Shown: positions 6,819-15,047 of the stretch, piece after piece
How the letters are laid out: each line of letters opens with the position of its first letter
Position numbering within the stretch: the first letter of the stretch is position 1
NCBI GenBank assembly: GCA_934447715.1
Contig: CAKSER010000008.1
Span: forward strand, 1 to 47,366
Source: an uncultured Eubacteriales bacterium
GTDB lineage: Bacteria; Bacillota; Clostridia; Oscillospirales; CAG-272
Length of the DNA: 47,366 nt
Direction of reading: 5' to 3'
Program-made: the position numbers and the translations under genes
Notes under the pieces: model-generated
Seen by the model: only the letters and a program-made list of their open reading frames with translations
Told to the model about the DNA's origin: nothing
The model's database searches: none

Positions 6819-7445
6819 TTACGTATTTTCCGCACCGTACAGCCTGAAAAACCGGCAAACATGCCGCTTAATAAGCTGTTCTACCTCATTTTCCCTCTCC
6901 GGCTCGCGGTCGCAGAGATTGATCCAGACTGTGACAGGGAGACAAAGCTGCGCCGCCATGATCTCGGGATCATCGCCCTTCAGCCTGCCGTTTGCCAAAA
7001 GAAGTTTTATAAGTCCGGTATAATAGCTCATGACATCGGTATAGTTCTGCTTAGTCTGAAGCTCGCTCAGCTTCGGATTTCTGAACTGCTCGATCGTCAG
7101 CATCCTGCGCGACCGGCTTATCGTTTTATCATGCAGGATATAGCGGATGTGAAAAAGAATCATCCTGAGCGCATCGTCCGCGGTCATGTCCTTTTTGTCC
7201 TTTATAAAGTCGGGATCATTCCAATCTGCCCGTGCAAAAACAGAGTGCTTTCCGTATTCCTCCAGAGTCGTTTTGATCAGCTCGTCGAGGATTTCCTGCT
7301 TGCTTTCGAAATGGCTGTACAGCGACGCCTTACGGATGCCGACCGCATCTGCGATCCGGGAGATAGAGGTTGCCTCATAGCCCTGCACCGAAAAAAGCTC
7401 AAGCGCCGCTTCAAGAATCTCTTTTCTTTTATTGCCTCTTTCCAT
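6819..7445 (-). CDS. TetR/AcrR family transcriptional regulator
   Basis: 208 aa. Classical TetR DNA-binding domain at 5-52 (EAALELFSVQGYEATSISRI, AVGIRKASLYSHFESKQEI). The C-terminal domain is a helical ligand pocket. Its own promoter (7481-7509) has a near-perfect CTACCGATCG-A/G-TAG palindrome in the spacer, so autorepression is strongly suggested. A perfect copy of the same palindrome at 5040 gives it a possible second target. The following GNAT gene is likely in its operon. Confidence 0.9.
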   Translation of the reverse strand: MERGNKRKEILEAALELFSVQGYEATSISRIADAVGIRKASLYSHFESKQEILDELIKTTLEEYGKHSVFARADWNDPDFIKDKKDMTADDALRMILFHIRYILHDKTISRSRRMLTIEQFRNPKLSELQTKQNYTDVMSYYTGLIKLLLANGRLKGDDPEIMAAQLCLPVTVWINLCDREPERENEVEQLIKRHVCRFFRLYGAENT

Positions 7446-7480
7446 CCGTCAGCTTCCTCCCGTCGGCTTTTATCATTTCA

Positions 7481-7509
7481 ATTATAGCTACCGATCGATA
7501 GGTTGTCAA
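7481..7509 (-). promoter_or_regulatory. Consensus promoter with TetR operator in the spacer
   Basis: On the minus strand: TTGACA (7509-7504), 17-base spacer, TATAAT (7486-7481), both boxes perfect. The spacer holds CTATCGATCGGTAG (7501-7488), a 14-bp palindrome with one mismatch and the same core as the site at 5040-5053. A repressor bound here would block RNA polymerase directly. It serves the TetR gene at 6819-7445. Confidence 0.9.
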
Positions 7510-7546
7510 GGGAGAGCGGATAAATTTTAAAACAGACAAAACCAAA

Positions 7547-7572
7547 ATGAGCCCGGCATATACCGGACTCAT
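7547..7572. terminator. Bidirectional terminator between HU and TetR genes
   Basis: ATGAG-C-CCGG and CCGG-AC-TCAT form a stem around CATATA. T-rich tails follow on both sides (TTTCGTTTTT on plus, TTTTGGTTTT on minus). It ends the HU gene, whose stop is at 7641. Confidence 0.75.
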
Positions 7573-7640
7573 TTCGTTTTTAAACCCAATATTCTTTTTT
7601 GTTTTTCGGATCTGCCCGATCCATTTGGTCTTTTTAAGGA

Positions 7641-7916
7641 TTACTTGTTAACAGCGTCCTTAAATGCCTTACCTGCCTTGAAAGACGGAAGCTTTGCAGC
7701 AGCGATGTTAAGAGTCTCGCCTGTTCTCGGATTTCTTCCGCTGCGAGCGCCTCTCTGCTTAGCCTCGAATGTGCCGAAGCCGACAAGAGCGATCTTTTCG
7801 CCGTCTGCAACTGCCTCTACAACTGTATCTGTAAATGCAGCAAGAGCAGCCTTTGCGTCCTTCTTAGAGAGATTAGCCTTCTCGGCAATTTTTTCGATGA
7901 GTGTATTCTTATCCAT
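7641..7916 (-). CDS. hup: HU family DNA-binding protein
   Basis: 91 aa, the exact length of bacterial HU. All hallmarks are present: MDKNTLIEKIAEKANLSKKD at the N-terminus, GFGTFEAKQRGARSGRNPRT in the DNA-binding arm (including the intercalating RNP), and KLPSFKAGKAFKDAV at the end. HU is an abundant dimeric nucleoid protein that bends DNA. The gene is single, with its own consensus promoter (7963-7991), a strong AGGAGG site and a terminator at 7547-7572. Confidence 0.97.
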   Translation of the reverse strand: MDKNTLIEKIAEKANLSKKDAKAALAAFTDTVVEAVADGEKIALVGFGTFEAKQRGARSGRNPRTGETLNIAAAKLPSFKAGKAFKDAVNK

Positions 7917-7962
7917 TTTTTTATCCTCCTGTGAGTTATTTCAAATTAAATTTACTTTACAC

Positions 7963-7991
7963 ATTATACACTAAACAATTCCATTTGTCAA
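7963..7991 (-). promoter_or_regulatory. Consensus sigma-A promoter of the HU gene
   Basis: On the minus strand TTGACA (7991-7986), 17 bases, TATAAT (7968-7963): a perfect match to the vegetative consensus, as expected for a highly expressed gene. The rest of the 7917-8218 gap is AT-rich without further recognisable features apart from the plus-strand promoter and operator at 8126-8186. Confidence 0.9.
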
Positions 7992-8125
7992 ATTTTTATT
8001 GTATTTTTTCCTGTTTTTTAGGATTTTTAAGCATTTTACTTATTTTAAGGCAGTATAAATCCCACATTTTTACAAATCTGCCTTTTCTGACTTGCATTTT
8101 TTATCCAGTTTTATTAAAAAACCTG

Positions 8126-8154
8126 TTGACATCCGATCATAAGCATGTTATTAT
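8126..8154 (+). promoter_or_regulatory. Sigma-A promoter of the Crp/Fnr gene
   Basis: TTGACA (8126-8131), 17-base spacer, TATTAT (8149-8154). The start codon is 65 bases downstream, with the inverted repeat at 8164-8186 in between. Confidence 0.85.
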
Positions 8155-8163
8155 AGTGTATCA

Positions 8164-8186
8164 AATGAGACACTTTTTGTTTCATT
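8164..8186. promoter_or_regulatory. Candidate Crp/Fnr-type operator
   Basis: AATGAGAC-N7-GTTTCATT, an inverted repeat with one mismatch, located at about the transcription start of the Crp/Fnr gene. ATTGAAAC follows immediately as a third half-site-like element. The position suggests negative autoregulation. Confidence 0.55.
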
Positions 8187-8218
8187 GAAACATTTTACGG
8201 TACTTACGGAATGTAAAA

Positions 8219-8890
8219 ATGAAGGATATTGAAAAATGCGCTGCCGGGGTCAGAAAAAACCGCCTTTTTTCGTCTCTTTCGGAGCAGGCGCTCAAAAGGG
8301 TTTGTAATGACGACGGCTGCTATATAAACAGCTATCAAAAGGACAATACTATCTACTGCAAAGCAGATTTCCGGTCTGCTGTCGGAATTATTCTGTCCGG
8401 CAGTGTGTCGGTTTATAAGACGGTCGGAAAACGGCGCACCCTGCTTAACATTTTAAAGGAGGGGGACATTTTCGGCGTTGCGTCGATGTTCGGAGAGGTC
8501 GAAAGCTATGTGACCGCGATCGTCGCAAAGGAAAGCACCGAGGTGATTTTTATCACACACGAAATCTGCGAAGAGCTTGTACGCTCCGAGCCGGATTTTG
8601 CTGTAGCGTACATTTCGTTTCTTTCAGACCGCATCCGGTATTTAAACAAAAAAATATCCTCCTATACCGCCCCGAGCGCCGCAGCAAAGCTTGCAGGATA
8701 CCTTCTGCAGGAAAACCGCCGCAGGCTGAATATGACCCAGCTTGCCTCGGCACTGAATATCGGAAGAGCATCGCTTTACCGCGAGCTTGACGAGCTGGAG
8801 GCTGCCGGGATTATAAAAAAAGACGGTCAGGACATTCAGATAATCGACAAAAACGCGCTTACTTTGATCCTTGCAGGCGAGGATAGCTGA
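8219..8890 (+). CDS. Crp/Fnr family transcriptional regulator
   Basis: 223 aa. N-terminal cyclic-nucleotide-binding-like beta-barrel (about 15-125; GSVSVYKTVGKRRTLLNILK then EGDIFG), a long dimer helix, and a C-terminal winged helix (LNMTQLASALNIGRASLYRE). No cysteine set typical of the [4Fe-4S] FNR sensor is present, although single cysteines at 8, 29, 34 and 47 lie in or near the N-terminal region. The recognition helix belongs to the short 'RASLYRELD' type common in clostridial regulators. It directly precedes an NMT1-type ABC importer operon and probably controls it; the signal is unknown. Confidence 0.85.
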   Translation: MKDIEKCAAGVRKNRLFSSLSEQALKRVCNDDGCYINSYQKDNTIYCKADFRSAVGIILSGSVSVYKTVGKRRTLLNILKEGDIFGVASMFGEVESYVTAIVAKESTEVIFITHEICEELVRSEPDFAVAYISFLSDRIRYLNKKISSYTAPSAAAKLAGYLLQENRRRLNMTQLASALNIGRASLYRELDELEAAGIIKKDGQDIQIIDKNALTLILAGEDS

Positions 8891-9040
8891 TTTTAACTTA
8901 CTCCTGCCGAAAAGAGCCGCACAAGCTTTGCCGGCCGCGACAAAAGGAGTATTGCCGCAGGATGCACCGCTTTATACGGCATATACGGCAAAACCGCACG
9001 GATAACAAAATATTTATATATAAATCAAAGGAGAAAAATC

Positions 9041-10120
9041 ATGAAAAAAATAACAGCACTGCTGCTTGCGTCGCTTATGATGCTTGCCGTTCTTTGCGGA
9101 TGCGCAAAAAACGATTCTGACGGATCAAAGGAATCCGACAGCAGCCGCGCGGAAACCACCGACAAAATACCGGAGGTATCCGACAGCACATCCGACAATT
9201 CAACAGACGAAGCACCGGACACGGACGTGCCGGACGAAACCGAAATCAGAATCGGAACACTCAAAGGTCCGACCGGAATGGGAATGGCCAAGCTCATTTC
9301 TGATTCCGCAGAAAACGCTCAGTACAAGGTTGAGCTGTACTCCGCTCCGGACGACATTACGGCAGATATTATATCCGGCGATCTTGACATTGCCGCAGTT
9401 CCTGTCAACCTCGCAGCCGTTCTGAACAAGAAAACAAACGGCGATGTTCTTATCGGCGCGGTCAACACTCTCGGCGTTCTCTATCTTCTTGAAAACGGAA
9501 ACACCATCTCGGAAATAAGCGATCTTAAGGGCAAGACAATCTATGCAACAGGTCAGGGCTCGACTCCGGAATATATTCTCAACTATATTCTTGAAAAGAA
9601 CGGAATCGATCCCGAAAAGGATGTAACAATCGAGTATCTTGCAGAGCATGCAGAGCTTGCAACACAGCTTGCAGGCAACAGCGTTTCTATCGGAATGCTT
9701 CCCGAGCCGAACGTCACATCCGTTCTCATGCAGAACGAAAATGTAAGAGTTGCTCTTGACATGACAGAGGAATGGGGCAAGGTCAGCGACACCGATCTGG
9801 TTCAGGGCTGCATAGTCGTTTCCCGTGAGTTTGCAGAAAAGCACGAGTCGCTTCTTTCTAAGTTTATTAGCGACTACAAGGCATCTGTCGACTTTGTAAA
9901 CAACAATATATCCGAGGCTGCTTCCCTTATCGCAGAGGCAGGAATCGTACCGAAGGCTCCGATTGCAGAAAAGGCTCTTAAGAGATGCAACATCGTCTGC
10001 GTCACCGGTGAAGAGATGAAAAACATGGTTAAAAACATGCTTTCGGTTCTCTTTGAGGCAAAGCCGGCTTCTGTCGGCGGAGAGCTGCCGGGAGATGATT
10101 TTTACTACTTCTTTAAGTAA
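9041..10120 (+). CDS. ABC importer substrate-binding lipoprotein (NMT1/SsuA-like)
   Basis: 359 aa. Lipoprotein signal with lipobox AVLCGC (Cys21), an acidic Ser/Asp/Glu-rich linker to about residue 68, then a two-lobe periplasmic-binding fold. Within it RIGTLKGPTGMGMAKL, VPVNLAAVLNKKTN, DLKGKTIYATGQGSTPEYIL and SIGMLPEPNVTSVLM match the NMT1/THI5-like and nitrate/sulfonate/taurine binding family. The C-terminal lobe is helical. The lipid anchor keeps it on the outer face of the membrane, where it delivers substrate to the permease encoded next. Substrate unknown: thiamine precursors, sulfonates or another small organic compound fit. No thiamine (TPP) riboswitch is visible in the 150-base leader. 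Confidence 0.85.
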   Translation: MKKITALLLASLMMLAVLCGCAKNDSDGSKESDSSRAETTDKIPEVSDSTSDNSTDEAPDTDVPDETEIRIGTLKGPTGMGMAKLISDSAENAQYKVELYSAPDDITADIISGDLDIAAVPVNLAAVLNKKTNGDVLIGAVNTLGVLYLLENGNTISEISDLKGKTIYATGQGSTPEYILNYILEKNGIDPEKDVTIEYLAEHAELATQLAGNSVSIGMLPEPNVTSVLMQNENVRVALDMTEEWGKVSDTDLVQGCIVVSREFAEKHESLLSKFISDYKASVDFVNNNISEAASLIAEAGIVPKAPIAEKALKRCNIVCVTGEEMKNMVKNMLSVLFEAKPASVGGELPGDDFYYFFK

Positions 10121-10165
10121 TCAATTTTCGGCTTTTTAAGCGGATTTGAATTTTTATATTTTCAA

Positions 10166-10948
10166 ATGAAAAAAGAAAAAAAGCAGAGCACTGCTTTTAA
10201 AAGGATCGTGACCACGGCAGCATCGGTTCTGCTGTGGATTGCGGTCTGGTGGATTATTTCGGCTGCAGTCAATAAGGAGCTTCTTGTCCCTTCGCCGATT
10301 GTGACCGCAAAAAGGCTTTTTGAGCTTGTCACCGCCGCGGCGTTTTGGCGCTCGGCAGGAACATCGCTTCTTCGAATTCTTTTAGGCTATTTTTTCGGAG
10401 TTATCCTCGGAACAATTCTTGCAATCGGCTCATCCGCATGCGAGCTCTTTAACAGGCTGACCTCGCCGCTGAACACCGTGATCAGGGCGACCCCGGTATC
10501 ATCGTTTATAATTTTAGCCCTTGTGTGGCTGAAGTCCGGCAGGGTGCCGTCGTTCATCGCTTTTTTAATGGTCACTCCGATTGTCTGGAATCAGCTGAAA
10601 GCCGGGCTTAAGAATGCAAACGGCGAGCTTCTTGAGATGACAAAATGCTATAAGCTCTCACCGTTTCAAAGCATTCGGTACTTCTGGCTTCCGACTGTCA
10701 TGCCGCAGCTTATATCTGCGCTTACTACATCGCTCGGATTTGCGTGGAAAGCGGGAATTGCCGCAGAGGTACTCTGCACGCCGAGAAATTCGATTGGCAA
10801 GGAAATATACGAATCTAAGCTGTATCTTGAAACGCCGGATCTCTTTGCGTGGACAATTGTCGTTGTCATTTTCAGCCTTATAATCGAAAAGCTGCTCAAG
10901 CTGGCATTAGGGCGTGCATCGCGCAATATGCAGGAGGTGGAAAAATGA
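10166..10948 (+). CDS. ABC importer permease (SsuC/ThiX-like)
   Basis: 260 aa with about six hydrophobic segments. The EAA-type coupling motif is around 165-195 (ELLEMTKCYKLSPFQSIRYF followed by a short LP segment). N-terminal TM segment at about 13-33 (VTTAASVLLWIAVWWIISAA). It matches BPD_transp_1 permeases of nitrate/sulfonate/taurine importers and follows the binding protein after 45 bases. The stop overlaps the ATPase start as ATGA, so the importer subunits are made in step. Confidence 0.88.
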   Translation: MKKEKKQSTAFKRIVTTAASVLLWIAVWWIISAAVNKELLVPSPIVTAKRLFELVTAAAFWRSAGTSLLRILLGYFFGVILGTILAIGSSACELFNRLTSPLNTVIRATPVSSFIILALVWLKSGRVPSFIAFLMVTPIVWNQLKAGLKNANGELLEMTKCYKLSPFQSIRYFWLPTVMPQLISALTTSLGFAWKAGIAAEVLCTPRNSIGKEIYESKLYLETPDLFAWTIVVVIFSLIIEKLLKLALGRASRNMQEVEK

Positions 10949-11538
10949 CGCTTTCGGTAAATGAAATATGCAAAAGCTATAGCGAAAAGGTCGTTCTTGA
11001 CAGGTTCTCATGCGAATTTACAAAAGGCATCAATTTTCTTACCGGAAGCTCCGGAATCGGCAAAACTACGCTGCTGCGTATAATTTGTGGGCTTGAAAAG
11101 CCGGATTTCGGCAGCATAACCGGACTTGTCGGCGCTCCTGCCGTAATGTTTCAGGAGGACAGGCTGCTTCCGTGGTGCTCGGCGCTCGAAAACGTGTTCT
11201 GCCCGTTCGGCAAGGGTGCAAAGGCTTCGGCCTCCGAAATTCTTCTTAAGCTGCTTATAGCCAAAGAGGATCAGGAAAAGCTTCCTTCAATGCTTTCCGG
11301 AGGAATGCAGCGAAGGGTCGCTCTTGCGCGCACTCTTTTATTTGCAAAAAGGCGAGGCGGAAATGTCATCCTGCTTGACGAGCCCTTCAAGGGGCTTGAC
11401 AAGGAGACAAAAGAGGCTGTCATGTCAGCCTGCAGAGCGCAGCTCGAGGACAGGATCACAATTATCGTAAGCCACGACATTACAGATCAGGACATCAAGG
11501 ACGTTAAAAGCGGCATCAACACGATATCGATCTGCTGA
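10945..11538 (+). CDS. ABC importer ATP-binding protein
   Basis: 197 aa from the ATG at 10945 (an upstream in-frame ATG at 10849 lies deep inside the permease gene and is rejected; AGGAGGTGG precedes 10945). Walker A GSSGIGKTT at 34-42, Q-loop MFQEDRLLPW, signature LSGGMQRRVALAR, Walker B VILLDEPFKGLD and the switch His in IIVSHD are all present. At 197 residues it is short for the family (usually 240-260) because the C-terminal accessory part is absent. It energises the permease encoded just upstream. Confidence 0.9.
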   Translation: MTLSVNEICKSYSEKVVLDRFSCEFTKGINFLTGSSGIGKTTLLRIICGLEKPDFGSITGLVGAPAVMFQEDRLLPWCSALENVFCPFGKGAKASASEILLKLLIAKEDQEKLPSMLSGGMQRRVALARTLLFAKRRGGNVILLDEPFKGLDKETKEAVMSACRAQLEDRITIIVSHDITDQDIKDVKSGINTISIC

Positions 11539-11579
11539 CCTCGGCAGGAAAGCATAAATCAGACCGTTAAAAGCATCAA

Positions 11580-11616
11580 ATCCCTCTGTGCATTTAAAGC
11601 ACGGAGGGATTTTTTC
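11580..11616 (+). terminator. Terminator of the ABC importer operon
   Basis: TCCCTCTGTGC (11581-11591) pairs with GCACGGAGGGA (11599-11609) around ATTTAAA and is followed by seven T residues. Strong Rho-independent terminator. Confidence 0.9.
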
Positions 11617-11641
11617 ATGTATTGACCGAATATCGGTTCGA

Positions 11642-12793
11642 TTATTTTTTACACACCTTGTTAAGAAGCTCGGTCATCACAAGGAGCAGGACGGCAAACA
11701 TACCGAGGTAAAACGGGTAAAGCCCTACGCTTATATACTGTGCTGCAAGTCCGAATACCGGCGGCGCAACGGTTGATCCGATATATGCACTTGCCATCTG
11801 CATTCCGACAAGCGACTGTGAATTCTCTTTGCCGAAGTTATCCGGCGTAGAGTGAATTATACACGGATAGACAGGCGCAGCACCGAGACCGACCGTAACA
11901 AGCCCTGCAAGCGCAGCTGCGTTTCCCTTAAACGGCAGGGCAATCATTATTGTTCCTAAAAGCATGATTACAGTGCCGACCCTGATCATTTTCCTGTCGC
12001 CGAAGCGATCCGCGACAAAGCCGTTTGCAAAGCGTCCGACTGTTTCTCCGAGATAAAACAGTCCGGCAAAGCGTGCTGCGGTTTCGACATTTACATTTCT
12101 GAAATTGACAAGATAGCTGCTCGCCCACAGCCCTGCGGTTGCCTCAAGGGCGCAATAGCCGAGGAATGCCAGCATTACAAACGGCACGCCCTTTATCCTC
12201 AGTGCTTCGCCGATCGAAAGCGCTTTTGCCTGCTCATCTCCGTCCGTCTGCCTTTTCCAAAGCGGAAGCGAAAGCACAAGAATAACAACAAGAACCGTCT
12301 GAAGTATTCCGACCGTGCGGTATCCCGACTGCCATCCGAGCCTTTTTTCAAGGCACAGGCTCATTATATTCGGGCTGATAGTAACTCCGACTCCCCAAAA
12401 TGCGTGAAGCCAGCTCATATGCCTTGACGAGTAGTGAAGAGCCACATAGTTATTAAGGGCTGCATCTACCGCACCGGCTCCGAGTCCGTACGGAATCGAG
12501 ACAATGCACAGCAAAGCAAAGCTTGACGAAAAAGAAAATCCGAACAGGGCGACAGCGGTCAGCGCCACACTTACCGCCGTAACTACACCTGTGCCGAATT
12601 TCTTTATCAACCTGCTCGAAAGCAGGCTTGAAACGATTGTTCCTCCGGCAATTATCATCGAGATAATCCCGGCATATGAAAGCGGCACCCCGAGCGACTC
12701 CTGCATTACAGGCCAAGCCGATCCGAGCAGCGAATCCGGCAGCCCGAGGCTTATAAACGACATATATATAATTGCAAGCAGAAAAGAAAACAT
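11642..12793 (-). CDS. MFS transporter
   Basis: 383 aa with about twelve hydrophobic segments in two halves separated by a charged loop near 185-205 (PLWKRQTDGDEQAKALSIGE). The MFS motif between TM2 and TM3 appears as SSRLIKKFGTGV, with its counterpart in the second half (FVADRFGDRKM). The overall layout is that of the FucP/YfkF-like, DHA-type MFS family. A single gene converging with the ABC importer operon. Substrate cannot be told. Confidence 0.87.
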   Translation of the reverse strand: MFSFLLAIIYMSFISLGLPDSLLGSAWPVMQESLGVPLSYAGIISMIIAGGTIVSSLLSSRLIKKFGTGVVTAVSVALTAVALFGFSFSSSFALLCIVSIPYGLGAGAVDAALNNYVALHYSSRHMSWLHAFWGVGVTISPNIMSLCLEKRLGWQSGYRTVGILQTVLVVILVLSLPLWKRQTDGDEQAKALSIGEALRIKGVPFVMLAFLGYCALEATAGLWASSYLVNFRNVNVETAARFAGLFYLGETVGRFANGFVADRFGDRKMIRVGTVIMLLGTIMIALPFKGNAAALAGLVTVGLGAAPVYPCIIHSTPDNFGKENSQSLVGMQMASAYIGSTVAPPVFGLAAQYISVGLYPFYLGMFAVLLLVMTELLNKVCKK

Positions 12794-12850
12794 TTTTATC
12801 CCTCTGACCGGCTTACGGACAAAGCGCCCGATTCAGGTCTGTATCAATCA

Positions 12851-12880
12851 AAAAGCCCTTGCCGTCCGACAAAGGCTTTT
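12851..12880 (-). terminator. Terminator after nifU
   Basis: AAAAGCCCTTG pairs with CAAAGGCTTTT (one mismatch) around a CCGTCCGA loop. On the minus strand CTTTTTG follows, so it ends the nifS-nifU transcript. It also separates that unit from the MFS gene downstream. Confidence 0.7.
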
Positions 12881-12903
12881 ATATCTGCGGAATTTATGAA
12901 GCC

Positions 12904-13359
12904 TTAATGAGCCTCTTCTCCGTCTGTATGCTTATGTCCTGCGCAGCTGTTGCAGCATCCGTCGCAGCCTGTATTGATGTTATGCTCGATGCCGTGCTTG
13001 TTATAGTAATCGGCAATTGCAGCCTTAACAGCCTCCTCTGCAAGCACAGAACAGTGCAGCTTTGCGGGGGGAAGTCCGTCGAGTGCCTCGACTACTGCCT
13101 TATTTGTAAGCTCGAGCGCTTCGTCAAGCGGCTTTCCCTTGATAAGCTCTGTTGCCATCGACGAGGTTGCGATTGCAGAGCCGCATCCGAAGGTCTTGAA
13201 CTTAACGTCAACTATAATATTATTCTCTATCTTGAGATATATCTTCATTATATCGCCGCAGACTTCGTTTCCGACCTCTCCGATCGCGTCTGCATCCGGT
13301 ATTTCTCCGACATTTCTCGGGTGGTTAAAATGATCCATTACCTTTTCGCTGTAAATCAT
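12904..13359 (-). CDS. nifU: Fe-S cluster assembly scaffold NifU/IscU
   Basis: 151 aa. The scaffold cysteines are visible at 34 (NEVCGD, with the stabilising Asp36), 59 (FKTFGCGSAIATSS) and 103 (LHCSVLAEEA). It receives sulfur from the cysteine desulfurase encoded immediately upstream (44-base gap) and builds [2Fe-2S]/[4Fe-4S] clusters. Beyond the usual end (about residue 128) is an extra 20-residue tail, GCDGCCNSCAGHKH plus acidic residues, with four cysteines and two histidines, as in the short NifU-like proteins of anaerobes. The many Fe-S proteins in this window (hydrogenases, HydS, ferredoxins) would be clients. Confidence 0.93.
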   Translation of the reverse strand: MIYSEKVMDHFNHPRNVGEIPDADAIGEVGNEVCGDIMKIYLKIENNIIVDVKFKTFGCGSAIATSSMATELIKGKPLDEALELTNKAVVEALDGLPPAKLHCSVLAEEAVKAAIADYYNKHGIEHNINTGCDGCCNSCAGHKHTDGEEAH

Positions 13360-13403
13360 ACTGTTTCCTCCTGTCCTCTTCTATCTGCAGTAAATTTTTT
13401 CAA

Positions 13404-14582
13404 TCAGTCAAGCTTGCCGTACTTGCTCTCATCATAGAGAGGGCTCATTTTTCTCAGCCTATTTACGACCAGCGGCACCTTTTCGAGGATATAATCAACA
13501 TCCTCTTCGGTGTTCTCGTGCGAGAGCGAGATTCGAAGCGATCCGTGTGCAACCTCGACCGGAAGACCGACCGCAAGCAGTACATGAGACGGTTCAAGCG
13601 AGTTTGAAGAGCAAGCTGAGCCTGTCGAAGCGCATATTCCCTCGTTATCAAGCATCAGAAGGAGGCTTTCTCCCTCGATAAATCTGAAAGCAATATTGAG
13701 ATTTCCGGGCAGACGCTTGTCCATTCCGCCGTTGACAATCGAATACGGAATCTTGGAAAGTCCGTCTGCCAAGCGGCCTCTCATCTTCTTTATTCTGTCG
13801 TTATCCGGCATCTTTGCAATTGCAACCTCAAGCGCCTTTGCAAGTCCGGCGATATATGCGACATTTTCGGTTCCGGCTCTTTTTCCTCTTTCCTGTCCGC
13901 CGCCGTCGATAAGATTGAGGCATTTTGTGCCGCTTCTTATATAAAGCAGTCCGACGCCCTTCGGGGTGTGGATCTTGTGACCGGAAATCGAGAGAAGATC
14001 AACTCCGAGGTCGTTTACATCGATCGGAGCATTGCCGATTGCCTGAACGGCATCTGTAAAGAAGGTAACCTTATGAGCCTTTGCAACGGCAGCAAGCTCC
14101 TTTATCGGCAGAATCGAACCGATTTCGTTGTTTGCATACATGATTGCAACAAGCGTTGTATCCGGTCTGATTGCCTTTTCGAGCTGCTCCGGATAAACCT
14201 GTCCGTCGTGATCGACAGGCAGATATGTTACCTCGAAGCCCTCCTTTTCAAGAGCCTTCATTGTATTGATGACCGCATGGTGCTCGATTGCTGTTGTTAT
14301 AAGGTGCTTGCCCTTTTTGATATTTGCATGTGCAACGCCCTTGATTGCCCAGTTGTCGGATTCCGAGCCGCAGCCGGTAAAGTAGATCTCATTCGGCTTT
14401 GCACCGAGAAGACCTGCGATTTTTTCTCTGTATCCGAGAAGCTCCGCAGCCATGTCTCTTCCCTTTTTGTAAATGCTCGACGGATTGCCGTACTTGTCCT
14501 TGAAATACGGCAGCATCGCCTCAAGAACCTCCGGGGATACCGGAGTCGTCGCGGAATTATCCGCATAAACAAATCTTTCCAT
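13404..14582 (-). CDS. nifS: Cysteine desulfurase NifS/IscS
   Basis: 392 aa, normal length. PLP lysine at Lys203 in SISGHKIHTPKG; cofactor stacking His101/102 in TAIEHHAVINT; Asp177 and Gln180 in FFTDAVQA; catalytic Cys324 in the flexible loop ASTGSACSS. It converts cysteine to alanine and hands persulfide sulfur to the NifU scaffold encoded next on the same transcript. No IscR-type regulator gene lies beside it in this window. Confidence 0.95.
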   Translation of the reverse strand: MERFVYADNSATTPVSPEVLEAMLPYFKDKYGNPSSIYKKGRDMAAELLGYREKIAGLLGAKPNEIYFTGCGSESDNWAIKGVAHANIKKGKHLITTAIEHHAVINTMKALEKEGFEVTYLPVDHDGQVYPEQLEKAIRPDTTLVAIMYANNEIGSILPIKELAAVAKAHKVTFFTDAVQAIGNAPIDVNDLGVDLLSISGHKIHTPKGVGLLYIRSGTKCLNLIDGGGQERGKRAGTENVAYIAGLAKALEVAIAKMPDNDRIKKMRGRLADGLSKIPYSIVNGGMDKRLPGNLNIAFRFIEGESLLLMLDNEGICASTGSACSSNSLEPSHVLLAVGLPVEVAHGSLRISLSHENTEEDVDYILEKVPLVVNRLRKMSPLYDESKYGKLD

Positions 14583-14771
14583 ATATTTTCACCCTTGTAT
14601 TATTATTTTATCATATGAACAGTCTTTCATATCCACATCCTATTTTATACTTTTATTTCCCCGATTGCAATAGGATATCAAGTTTTTTTATGTTAAATAT
14701 CTATTAAAAAATTTGTATTTTCAGATAAACATTTTCTGTTTTTTTGACAAAAAAAGTTTTTAAAAAACCTA
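14583..14771. other. AT-rich divergent spacer between nifS and tRNA genes
   Basis: About 190 bases without an open frame. It must hold the nifS promoter on the minus strand, but no box pair with good spacing stands out. I see no riboswitch or T-box core in it. Confidence 0.5.
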
Positions 14772-14800
14772 TTGACAAACCGGCTTCGACATGGTATAAT
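14772..14800 (+). promoter_or_regulatory. Consensus promoter of the tRNA-Thr/tRNA-Tyr unit
   Basis: TTGACA (14772-14777), 17-base spacer, TATAAT (14795-14800), both perfect, about 45 bases upstream of the first mature tRNA nucleotide. Confidence 0.92.
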
Positions 14801-14853
14801 ATCATCCGTTGTCAGACGAAATTTACTTGCTTGAATTTCGGTTGATTTAATAT

Positions 14854-14928
14854 GCTGGTGTGGCTCAATGGCAGAGCAGCTGATTTGTAATCAGCAGGTT
14901 GATGGTTCGACTCCGTTCACCAGCTCCA
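14854..14928 (+). tRNA. tRNA-Thr (anticodon TGT)
   Basis: Acceptor arms GCTGGTG and CACCAGC pair fully; anticodon stem GCTGA/TCAGC encloses the loop TTTGTAA, giving anticodon TGT, which reads ACA (Thr). T-arm GGTTCGACTCC is normal and the CCA end is encoded. The D-arm has GGCTCAATGGCAGAGC. Confidence 0.96.
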
Positions 14929-14931
14929 TAT

Positions 14932-15013
14932 GGGGGAATTCCCGAGTGGCCAAAGGGGGCAGACTGTAAATCTGTTGTCAGTGACTTCGATGGTCCGAAT
15001 CCATCTTCCCCCA
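14932..15013 (+). tRNA. tRNA-Tyr (anticodon GTA)
   Basis: Acceptor GGGGGAA pairs with TTCCCCC; anticodon stem GCAGA/TCTGT with loop CTGTAAA gives GTA (Tyr). Long class II variable arm as expected for bacterial tRNA-Tyr. No CCA is encoded, unlike its neighbour, so it is added by the nucleotidyltransferase. Only 3 bases separate it from tRNA-Thr. Confidence 0.95.
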
Positions 15014-15016
15014 ATT

Positions 15017-15047
15017 AAAAGCACTTACCTTGGTAGGTGCTTTTTTG
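15017..15047 (+). terminator. Terminator of the tRNA unit
   Basis: AAAGCACTTACC and GGTAGGTGCTTT form a near-perfect stem with a TT loop, followed by a T run. Confidence 0.92.

Noticed and set aside
6861..7487. 208-codon plus-strand frame
   Set aside because: Exact antisense of the TetR gene at 6819-7445, with that gene's promoter inside its end.
8891..9040. Possible riboswitch before the ABC importer (ACTCCT...AGGAGT closing stem)
   Set aside because: No TPP, SAM, cobalamin or other core motif recognisable; the stem alone is weak evidence.
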